Below the pieces are notes generated by a model. It made no database searches. It saw only the letters and a program-made list of their open reading frames with translations, and was not told where the DNA came from. 38,025 nt of DNA from Actimicrobium sp047621665. Its GTDB lineage: Bacteria; Pseudomonadota; Gammaproteobacteria; Burkholderiales; Burkholderiaceae_D. This document shows, one piece after another, positions 16,539-24,477 of this stretch. The translations under genes and the position numbers were made by a program. The DNA is taken from positions 1 to 38,025 of the forward strand of contig JBLHMB010000034.1 in the NCBI GenBank assembly GCA_047621665.1, read 5' to 3'. The stretch's first letter is position 1. Every line of letters begins with the position of its first letter.

Positions 16539-17849
16539 ATGAATCACCAGCTACTCAAAAGCGCGGTAGGACTCCTGTTGGCAGCAGCAACCGGATTGGC
16601 AATCGGACAAGGCTTGCCCACTGCCCGGCCAGAAGAAGTCGGCTTGTCGTCAGTCCGGCTGACCGCACTCACATCGGGACTGCAAGCCGAAGTCGACAAC
16701 GGAAAAATTCCGGGCGCCGTTGTGATGATCGTCCGTAACGGCAAACTCGCCTATTCGGAAACCATCGGATTCCAGGACAAGCCTGCTGGCAAAGCGCTGC
16801 GGCAGGATGCGATTTTCCGCATCTACTCGATGACCAAGCCGCTGGCGTCGGTCGGCGCGATGATGCTGGTCGAGGATGGCAAGATACAGCTGACCGACCC
16901 GATATCGAAATACCTGCCCGAGTTTGCAAAAATGGGTGTGAGCGTGGCCCAGACTGATGCCGCAGGGGTGGTCACCTACAGCATCGTGCCGGCGACGCGG
17001 CAAATCACGGTGCAGGATTTGCTGCGCCACACTTCGGGCATCGCCTATGGCGAAATCACCCGCAACCCGGTCATCCGCAAAGCATATATCGACGCCGGCA
17101 TGTACGAGGACAAAGGCACTGACTACGACCATCGGAAAGTGACTCCTGCGCAGGAAGTCGCCGGCATCGCCAAAGCGCCGCTGTCGACGCAGCCCGGCAG
17201 CACCTGGGAATACAGCCTGTCGGTCGACATCCTGGGCCGGGTAGTCGAAAGTGCCAGCGGAAAACCGTTGGCCACTTATCTCGATGAACGATTATTCAAG
17301 CCGCTGAAGATGGTCGATACCGGCTTTCAGGTTCCCGCAAAAGACATCGGCCGGATTGCCGAACCGCTGGCCATCGATCCGGCGACCGGCGCACCGAACA
17401 AGGTCCTTGACGTGACGATCGCTCCGGCCAACGCGTCGGGCGGTGCCGGTGCAGTCTCGACCGCCAGCGATTACCTGCGCTTTGCCGTGATGATGCTACG
17501 CGGCGGCGAACTCGACGGGAAGCGCATCCTCAGTCCGACGACGATCAGCCTGATGACGTCGGATCACCTCGGCAGCAAAGTCATTGCCTCCCCAGGTCCG
17601 GGCGAATTGCTGATGGGCGTACCCGGCTACACGTTCGGCCTGGGCTTCATGGTGCGGCAGGGGCCGGGTATGGCCGGCGTGCCCGGTTCCGAAGGCGAGT
17701 ACATGTGGGCCGGTGCAGCGGGAACCTTTTTCTGGGTCGATCCGAAGCAGAACCTGGCCGTCGTGGCAATGATGCAGGCGCCGGGTCCAAGCCGGCCCGG
17801 CTATCGCCGGATGATCAAACAGATGGTCTATGCAGCAATCGAAAAATAA
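16539..17849 (+). CDS. Secreted serine hydrolase, class C beta-lactamase/esterase fold
   Basis: This is a 436-residue exported protein with a Sec signal (MNHQLLKS then a hydrophobic run, cleavage near AIG-QG at 23-24). The beta-lactamase domain (PF00144 type) has the nucleophile motif S97-M-T-K100, the second motif Y225-S-L in TWEYSLSVD, and a late GAAGTFFWVDP that takes the place of KTG, as in EstB-like esterases. A true cephalosporinase usually keeps KTG and Y-x-N, so esterase, peptidase or transesterase activity on an unknown substrate is more likely. ATG 16539 has GGAG 5 bases upstream. It is followed by a strong hairpin terminator. Confidence 0.85.
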   Translation: MNHQLLKSAVGLLLAAATGLAIGQGLPTARPEEVGLSSVRLTALTSGLQAEVDNGKIPGAVVMIVRNGKLAYSETIGFQDKPAGKALRQDAIFRIYSMTKPLASVGAMMLVEDGKIQLTDPISKYLPEFAKMGVSVAQTDAAGVVTYSIVPATRQITVQDLLRHTSGIAYGEITRNPVIRKAYIDAGMYEDKGTDYDHRKVTPAQEVAGIAKAPLSTQPGSTWEYSLSVDILGRVVESASGKPLATYLDERLFKPLKMVDTGFQVPAKDIGRIAEPLAIDPATGAPNKVLDVTIAPANASGGAGAVSTASDYLRFAVMMLRGGELDGKRILSPTTISLMTSDHLGSKVIASPGPGELLMGVPGYTFGLGFMVRQGPGMAGVPGSEGEYMWAGAAGTFFWVDPKQNLAVVAMMQAPGPSRPGYRRMIKQMVYAAIEK

Positions 17850-17891
17850 CCAGCAGAGATAGTGCCGCCATTGCGGCCAACATCTCACGAC

Positions 17892-17930
17892 AAAAAATGA
17901 CCGTTCAGTGCGCTGGCCGGTCATTTTTTT
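17892..17930. terminator. Bidirectional rho-independent terminator
   Basis: The arms AAAAAATGACCG (17892-17903) and CGGTCATTTTTT (17918-17929) are perfect complements, with a short CAG/CTG pairing inside the loop and U-runs on both strands. It sits between the convergent serine hydrolase gene (stop 17849) and the diguanylate cyclase pseudogene (end 17950), so it serves both. Confidence 0.88.
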
Positions 17931-17949
17931 GCAGTTTCTGCAAGTGCGC

Positions 17950-19533
17950 TTACACCGGTTCAACAAGTACCTCAGCCTGCACGCGGTTGCGGCCACAGGC
18001 TTTTGCCGCGTACAACGCAAGATCTGCCGCTTTAACAAGTGCAGTCGCGCCACTATCCTGATCCTGCGGCAGCGACGCGGCCACACCCAGACTGATCGTG
18101 ACGCAGCCGGCAGGATTACCCGTGTGCGGAATCGACAGCGCTTCAATGCCGGCCCGAATTCGCTCGGCCACAATCAGGGCGCCAGTCGTGTCGGTTTACG
18201 ACAGGACGACGGCAAATTCTTCGCCGCCATAACGCGCAGCCACATCATTGGGTCGACCAAGCGACTCCCTGAGGGCCCGTCCAATTTTGCGCAGACATTC
18301 GTCGCCAAGCGGGTGCCCGTACAGATCATTGAAACTTTTGAAGTGGTCCACATCGATCATGATCAACGCCATGGCGCTTTGATGTCGTACCCCGCGTCGA
18401 TAAGCCTGGATGAGTGACAGATCGAACTGGCGCCGGTTTCCCAAACCGGTGAGACTGTCCTCGAGCGACAGTATCTGCAGTGAGCGGTTGGTATTTTCCA
18501 GCTCCATCTTGGTCTCCCGCAACTCCACCTCGATGCGCTCACGCAAACCAATCTGGCGCACCAGACGCCAGCCTACCGACCCCAGCACAACAAGTAATAA
18601 CCCGGTGACTAACGCCGAACGAAACGCCGCCTGCCACCAATCCCGCAAAATGTCCTTTCTCGATAAAGCGGTTGCCACAACCAGCGGATAGCGCCCGACG
18701 TTGCGATAACTATATAAGCGCTCTACACCATCAACATTGGAAGTGAGCATTGTGACACCGGGACCATAGGCATGAAGTCGCGCAAAAACGCCGCCACCGG
18801 CGACACTTTTACCGATGGTATGAAGATCGAAGGGACGCCGAACGAGGATGGTGCCTTGCTCCGAAGCCAGTAAAATCGATCCCGTTTCGCCAATATCAAA
18901 GCTGCCATAAAATTTTAAAAAATAATCCATCTCGATGGTCGTCAAAACCACGCCGGCAAACGTGCCGTCGGGATGATTGAACCGGCGCGAGACCGGGATG
19001 ATCCATTTTTGCGTGGAGCGACTCATGATAGGCGCACTGATGTGCGAACCTCGATCGGGATTGGTCTTGTGAAACTGGAAATACGTCCGGTCCGCATTGT
19101 TGACATTTTTCAAGACGGTGTCCTGCGAAGTCACGATCCATGCGCCGTGCTCGTCATAGACAAATATGCCGTTGAGCATGGTTAATTGGCTCGCCCCCTT
19201 CTGTAACCATCGATGCAAACGCGGTAACGCGGGTGCGGCAAGGCCATCTTGTTCAATGCGCTCCACCAATCCGAGCAGCACCGTGTCCGCAGAACGAAAG
19301 GTGTCACTGGCGTGCTGTGCCAGAAAGCCTGCCATGTTGCGGGTGCTCGTAGTCGATTCTCGAAGTTGTTCGTCATAGGCTTTCCAGATATTCCACACCG
19401 TCATCCCAATAAGTGCGACACACACTAACGCCACGAACCCGATGGCCCTGCTTTGCGCCGATTGTTTCAAGCTGGAGAGCCAGTTGGAGGGCGCGTCTGG
19501 AATCACGGTGAGGGGCTGACTGCGAGTGCGCAT
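17950..19533 (-). pseudogene. Membrane-bound sensor diguanylate cyclase interrupted by an in-frame TAA
   Basis: The gene encodes TM1 (~residues 28-50), a periplasmic dCACHE-like sensor (about 55-295), TM2 (~300-320), a short coiled linker and a GGDEF domain. The GGDEF signature RYGGEEF is followed by AVVLS and then TAA (18196-18198). The same frame continues with TDTTGALIVAERIRAGIE through SLGV and AADLALYAAK to a stop at 17950. The GGDEF domain is therefore cut in two by one codon, most simply GAA to TAA. The truncated product keeps the catalytic loop but loses the C-terminal half of the domain and should be inactive unless the stop is read through. The likely start is the ATG at 19533 (MRTRSQ); the frame reaches 19674. 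It is convergent with the hydrolase gene. Confidence 0.85.
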
Positions 19534-20105
19534 TGGATTTATCGAGTGAGAAAATTGCGCTGATCTGCTGGCTGGAAGTGACGACGCGGGGTGCTCCAGT
19601 CCGGACCGCAGCATACAATAACTTCCGGTCATTACTTCAAGCAAACTTTTATTTAGCACTTGAATTAACAACATGACGAGAATCGGGAGCTGAAACGTAT
19701 TATCTGTCTATCCAGAACAACCTGTTCTGGCGCGTAAGGCCAACGGACAAAGCCATCTGAGCGCCATCGGGCAACTACGCGGTTTTACGTGATTGTCATG
19801 GCAATCGAACGGCTGATAGAAAGAGAGGGGCCATGCATGCGTCATGCCCCGCCCCGGAGCGGGCAGCCGCCAGATAACGTTCCGGCCGGACAATCGATCA
19901 GGGCTGCCATCAGACATCACCGCCCTGCACCTCGCATTCTGCAGACAGCTTGATCGACTATCAGTTGATAGCTTCAGCACATTCCTGCCCGTGTAAAAAC
20001 GTGTTTCACGGCGGTGCTGCCGGCCGGACTCGTTATGGTAAGTTGCGCTTGCTAGGGGTGTTCCACTCTGTCCACGTAATAACTTCATTGATCCGGAACT
20101 GACGC
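19534..20105. other. Intergenic region between two divergent diguanylate cyclase remnants
   Basis: This should contain both divergent promoters. A 126-codon minus-strand frame (19708-20088) has biased composition without recognisable motifs or a good ribosome binding site, and I do not call it. No operator or RNA was recognised. Confidence 0.35.
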
Positions 20106-21095
20106 ATGTTGCATCACCGCCCCCCCAGTATTCGGCTAAGCCTCATCCTGCTGGTGGTCGGCTGCATTTTGCCCGTGGCGATCGCTGCCGCTGTGCTGAT
20201 CATGCATTTTTATGACCATGAACAGGAACGCCTGACCAACGACGCCATCGGTCGCGCACGCGCAATTACCTCTGCCGTCGACCATGATATCGCCGTGACT
20301 CAGGCCGCGCTGTACGGACTACGCTGACCTGGCTGATCGGTACGAGCTGTGCCGCACTGCTCATCGGCATGATGCTGGCCGGGTGGGCGCATCAGTCGCT
20401 CCGTCACCTCCTTGATCCAGCCAGCGCTAGCAGTCGGCTCGGGCAATATGCCGGCCATTCCGCGGGTGTATTTCAAGGAAGCACACGTGATGGGCCAGGC
20501 TTTGCTGTCAGTGACCAGCACTTTGCAGCAGACACAATATGATGCTCAGCACGACGTGCTCACGGGACTGGCCAACCGTGCGTTATTCCGGATCGTGGCC
20601 GACCAGCAGCTGGCGCTTTGCCAGCGCGACGACACGGACCTGACTGCTCTGTTTCTGGACCTCGACGGGTTCAAGGCCATCAATGACACCCATGGACATG
20701 CAACCGGCGACTTGCTGTTGCGCGCCGTGTCAGCGCGCATTGTTGCCGTCGTGCGGGAAGCCGACATGGTTGCGCGATTCGGTGGTGATGAATTCGCCAT
20801 TGTCCTGCTGCAGACCAATGTGTCGCAGGCCACCGCGTTCGGGACGCGTCTGATCGATGCACTCTCTCAGCCATATCGATTGGGCGAGGTCAGCGTAAGG
20901 ATAGCAGCCAGTATTGGCATCGCCAGCTATCGTGACTTTGCGGGATCGGATAGCGATACGCTGCTCGCGCAAGCTGACAAAGCCCTGTATCGAGCGAAAG
21001 CGCTAGGCAAGGGGCGCGTCTGCGTCGCCAGCGACATTTCCATCAACCCGAAAACCGGAGCCATCACTCTCTCGATTTTACGTAGCAATGGATGA
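20106..21095 (+). pseudogene. Diguanylate cyclase that has lost its sensor domain and is frameshifted
   Basis: Three pieces of one gene can be read. First, 20106-20327 gives an N-terminal TM (LSLILLVVGCILPVAIAAAVLIM) and the start of a periplasmic domain ending ...AVTQAALYGL, then a stop. Second, in another frame from about 20321, TLTWLIGTSCAALLIGMMLAG is the TM2 that normally follows the sensor. Third, 20373-21095 gives GRISRSVTSLIQPALAVGSG and a complete GGDEF domain (RFGGDEF). Relatives are about 500 residues long, so roughly 190 residues of sensor are missing, and at least one frameshift separates TM2 from GGDEF. The 20412-21095 part (from a TTG) could still be translated as a soluble GGDEF protein, but it has no evident ribosome binding site. 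Confidence 0.8.
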
Positions 21096-21254
21096 AACGC
21101 CAGGTGCAACATCCAACCAGTCCTGATCGACAGGTCGCAATCGCAATCGCAGGACGAAGCTACCTGACGTTGGTCGGGGCTCCGCCTGCTAGCTGACGAT
21201 TACTTCGTCTGTCACCAACGACGTAGGACTGCTGTGCCACTGAAGGTCGACGTC

Positions 21255-21380
21255 TTACTTCGCGTGGCTCGCTGCCTTGAATTTCACCTTCGGCGCGTTT
21301 ATCGGACATGGCCCGGTGTACCGGTGCCCGAGGGTGGGTGCTTCACCTGATCGGCGGCTGAAGAGAATCCTGGCTGACAT
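21255..21380 (-). CDS. Possible 41-residue basic small protein
   Basis: ATG 21380 is preceded by AGGAG at 5 bases, a strong site in an otherwise gene-free stretch of about 550 bases. The frame runs to TAA at 21255. The product begins MSARILFSRRSGEAP and ends KVKFKAASHAK. It is rich in Lys/Arg, has one Cys, and has no membrane segment. I do not recognise a family. The rest of 21096-21650 holds nothing else I can name, apart from the presumed promoter of the PAS-GGDEF gene. Confidence 0.3.
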   Translation of the reverse strand: MSARILFSRRSGEAPTLGHRYTGPCPINAPKVKFKAASHAK

Positions 21381-21650
21381 GCGTTCTCCTGCTTATGATC
21401 TGTGACAAAAGTAGGTGCAGTCTTTGCTGCTAACCTAGTCTGTCTGGCTTAAGTACGAATGAACAAGTTGGCAAGACGTTCATCGAGAATGAAATCCTCT
21501 CAACCTATTTTCTGAAATGACTTTTTGCAGCGATACCGAGGTAGCAGCACTACGTTATCGATGATTGATTAGCTGTAATTTGCAGTAGTCAGACTGCTGA
21601 TTGCCGTTTCAGCCTGATGTTGCGCTGTGTGTGTTCAAAAGAGAGCCGCT

Positions 21651-23555
21651 ATGTCCAGTGTTGATCCTGATGAAGGTGCGGCTGCTGAAAAAAAGCACGG
21701 CAACCCCGTAAGCGTCGTCGAATGCCGGCATCACCAAACATTGCTCAACATCGGGGCCTTGCAAGATGCCATTTTCAACAGCGCCAATTTTTCCAGTATC
21801 GCAACGGATGCGAAGGGCATAATCCAAATTTTTAACGTCGGTGCCGAGCGCATGCTTGGATATTCAGCCGCTGAGGTGTTAAACAAGATCACGCCAGCCG
21901 ACATTTCTGACCCACAAGAAGTGGTGGAGCGCGCAGCGCAACTGAGCATCGAACTGGACACCCCGATTACACCGGGCTTTGACGCATTGGTGTTCAAGGC
22001 GTCACGCAACATCGCAGACATTTACGCATTAACTTATATTTGCAAGGACGGTAGCCGGTTTCCCGCGATTGTGTCGGTCACGGCACTACGCGACGAACAG
22101 GATACGATCATTGGCTACTTGCTGATCGGCACCGACAACACGGCACACAAGCAGGCGGACCTCGCATCGGCCAAGGCTGGCGCATTACAGAACGCGATTT
22201 ACAACAGCGCCAATTTTTCCAGCATTGCAACCGACGCCAACGGCGTGATCCAAATTTTTAATGTCGGCGCTCAACGGATGCTGGGCTACACCGCTGCCGA
22301 AGTGGTAAACAAGATCACGCCCGCTGACATTTCCGATCCGCAGGAAGTCGTGTTGCGTGCTGCGTCGCTCAGCGTTGAACTGAATACCCCGATTACACCG
22401 GGCTTCGAGGCGCTGGTATACAAGGCGTCGCGCGGCATCGAAGACATTTACACGCTGACTTATGTCCGTAAGGACGGTAGCCGATTCCCCGCAATTTTAT
22501 CGGTTACGGCGCTGCGCGACGACCGCGAGGCGATCATCGGCTACTTACTGATCGGGACCGACAACACGGCGCGCAACCAGATCGAGAACGAACGTACCAG
22601 GATTGCCCAGCGCCTGGCCGATCTGCAGTTCTACACGCGCTCTCTCATTGAATCGAGCCCCGATGCGCTAGTCGCGATCAACCCTTATGGCATCATCACC
22701 GACCTCAACAAGCAGATGGAGGTGTTGACCGGATGCACACGCGACGAGCTGATCGGTGCCGCGTTCAAGCTATTTTTCACCGATCCCTCTCGAGCCGAGA
22801 TCGGTATCAATCTGGTACTCAAGGAGCACAAAGTCATCGACTTCGAGCTGACAGCGCGTTCCAGAGAGGGTAAAGAAACCATAGTGTCGTATAACGCAAG
22901 TACGTACTACAACCGTGACCGCAGGCTGGAAGGCGTGTTTGTCGCGGCGCGCGACATCACCGAACACAAGCTCGCCGAGCAGCAATTACACCTGGCCTTG
23001 CACGATAAGCTGACCGGATTACCGAACCGTCAATTGTTTATCGACCGATTGCTGCAAAGCATGGCAGCAAGCCAGAGAACGGGCATGTACGGTGCGGTGA
23101 TGTTTTTGGATATGGATCATTTCAAGCCGTTGAATGATGCCCACGGTCACGATTTTGGCGACCTGCTGTTGATCGAAGTGGCGCATCGTCTCAAAAAATG
23201 TGTCCGCGAGATGGATGACGTGGGGCGCTTCGGCGGCGATGAATTCGTCGTGATGATCAGTTCGCTGAACATCAACCTGACGGCATCCGTCCTGCAAGCC
23301 GGAGTTATCGCAGAAAAAATCAGCAGCACCTTGGCAGAACCCTACATTCTGTCGATCATGCAAAATGGCAGTCCGGCAAAGACAGTCGAGCATCGCTGCA
23401 CGGTGAGCATCGGCGTCGCCTTGTTTCTTGGGCACAAAGCCAGCCAGGAAGAGATCATCAAGCAGGCTGACACCGCTATGTATCAGGCCAAGGAAGCCGG
23501 ACGCAATCGGGTACATTTTTACGAGTCGCAGCCGGTGCAATCAAAATTCGAATAA
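21651..23555 (+). CDS. Soluble PAS-PAS-PAS-GGDEF diguanylate cyclase
   Basis: This 634-residue cytoplasmic protein has PAS1 (~38-170), PAS2 (~180-312) and PAS3 (~318-440, ending in the PAC-like FVAARDITEHKLAEQQL). The GGDEF domain is at ~445-620, with LHDKLTGLPNR, the catalytic RFGGDEF near 526-530, and the closing ADTAMYQAKEAGRNRVHFY. No EAL domain or membrane helix is present. It should make c-di-GMP from two GTP in response to a signal sensed by the PAS array. PAS1 and PAS2 are nearly identical and 142 residues apart. ATG 21651 with an upstream GAGAG is preferred to GTG 21627. It is the only intact cyclase of the three in this cluster. Confidence 0.9.
   Translation: MSSVDPDEGAAAEKKHGNPVSVVECRHHQTLLNIGALQDAIFNSANFSSIATDAKGIIQIFNVGAERMLGYSAAEVLNKITPADISDPQEVVERAAQLSIELDTPITPGFDALVFKASRNIADIYALTYICKDGSRFPAIVSVTALRDEQDTIIGYLLIGTDNTAHKQADLASAKAGALQNAIYNSANFSSIATDANGVIQIFNVGAQRMLGYTAAEVVNKITPADISDPQEVVLRAASLSVELNTPITPGFEALVYKASRGIEDIYTLTYVRKDGSRFPAILSVTALRDDREAIIGYLLIGTDNTARNQIENERTRIAQRLADLQFYTRSLIESSPDALVAINPYGIITDLNKQMEVLTGCTRDELIGAAFKLFFTDPSRAEIGINLVLKEHKVIDFELTARSREGKETIVSYNASTYYNRDRRLEGVFVAARDITEHKLAEQQLHLALHDKLTGLPNRQLFIDRLLQSMAASQRTGMYGAVMFLDMDHFKPLNDAHGHDFGDLLLIEVAHRLKKCVREMDDVGRFGGDEFVVMISSLNINLTASVLQAGVIAEKISSTLAEPYILSIMQNGSPAKTVEHRCTVSIGVALFLGHKASQEEIIKQADTAMYQAKEAGRNRVHFYESQPVQSKFE
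21757..22590 (+). repeat. Tandem intragenic duplication encoding PAS1 and PAS2
   Basis: Two copies of about 410 bases lie 426 bases (142 codons) apart. For example, AACAGCGCCAATTTTTCCAG occurs at 21777 and again at 22203. The proteins match over long stretches, such as NSANFSSIATDA, ITPADISDPQEVV and GYLLIGTDNTA. Differences are mainly at third codon positions, so the duplication is fairly old or under selection. Confidence 0.9.
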
Positions 23556-23693
23556 TCAGAAAATTAGCCAACAAATGATGCCGTGAGAGCCGCTTATCAC
23601 GATGCAACATAGGGGGATACAAGCGAAAGTTGCCGACATTTCCGAACGGCGCTTGCCTGTAGTGATCAAGTAAATTACGACACAGCGATAAGT

Positions 23694-24144
23694 TTTTTTA
23701 CCGCCCTATTCCGCTCGAAGGCGGAGGACGACACATTCCGCGATACGGAATGCCGTCTGGCGTTCGATACTGACAGTGGCATGGTCCTCTCGCAAGTGCT
23801 CACCGATCAGCGGTCAGACAACGCGCAGCAGGTGAAACCACTGCTGGGGCAGATTGAAGTGGCAATAGCAAAAGTCATCGCCCACGCTACGTAGAGTGGC
23901 GCGCCCACCTTTCAAACGATTGCGCAACATGATGGCAAATATCGAGATGGTGATTCCGCCAAGCAAAACCACCGTTCCCGATACCTCGTCGTGTGCGCCC
24001 AATCAGCGTGACCGTCACCTTGAGAAGACCACTACAAAAGGCAGGTTGGAATGGCAAACAGCCACTGGCAATGCACAACGCGACTTGGTCGGGGCAACCG
24101 CAAGCCGCTATCAATTTTTGACCGGCCATCGGTCACGTTCATGA
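23694..24144 (+). pseudogene. Decayed IS5-like transposase (C-terminal half)
   Basis: In one frame 23694-23894 reads CRLAFDTDSGMVLSQVLTD...QVKPLLGQIEVAIAKVIAHAT, then TAG, then SGAPTFQTIAQHDGKY. The reading then shifts frame near 23940 to IEMVIPPSKTTVPD...NQRDRHLEKTTTKGRLEWQTATGNAQRDLVGATASRYQFLTG (to 24144). This is the order of blocks found in the C-terminal half of IS5-family DDE transposases (QVGPLLDQI / GAPTYQTIAQH / VIPP / RDRH / GR..WQ.ATGYG.R.LVE...RY). One nonsense codon and one frameshift, plus loss of the N-terminus and end, show an old remnant. Terminal inverted repeats were not found. Confidence 0.7.
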
Positions 24145-24316
24145 TAGTTTGTCGTGCAGCCTGCCGGGGCTGCCATCGGGGTCGCAATGTGAAACCGCAT
24201 GCTGGGCGCCGCACGCGCAAACTCCTCTCACAGTCACCTGCATACAGTGAAAACAGGAAGAGATTGGAAAGCCGTCGCCTTCAATTTTGAAATGCACCAA
24301 CGCCCATGTAGCTCGC

Positions 24317-24363
24317 TCAAATACAAACGGCGTCAGAAAAAACCTGACGCCGTTTGTATTTGA
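24317..24363. terminator. Perfect 20-bp inverted repeat, possible terminator of the glycosidase-like gene
   Basis: 24317-24336 and 24344-24363 are exact complements around the 7-base loop AAAAAAC. The stem ends with AATACAAACGGCGTCAG on the left. It lies about 115 bases beyond the stop of the minus-strand gene 24478-26562. There is no long T-run after the stem on either strand, so factor-independent termination is not assured. A processing or mRNA-stabilising role is possible. Confidence 0.6.
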
Positions 24364-24477
24364 CCATCTCTAAAAAAACGACCCGCGCCGAATGGGCAAC
24401 AGGCCGTCGTATTAGCTGATCACACTCAGCATTCGATATGTTTGCTTCAAACTGAAAGCTTGGGACACTTCTACTTC

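Noticed and set aside
19708..20088. 126-codon minus-strand frame between the two broken cyclase genes
   Set aside because: Arg/Cys-rich, protein-unlike composition and no ribosome binding site.
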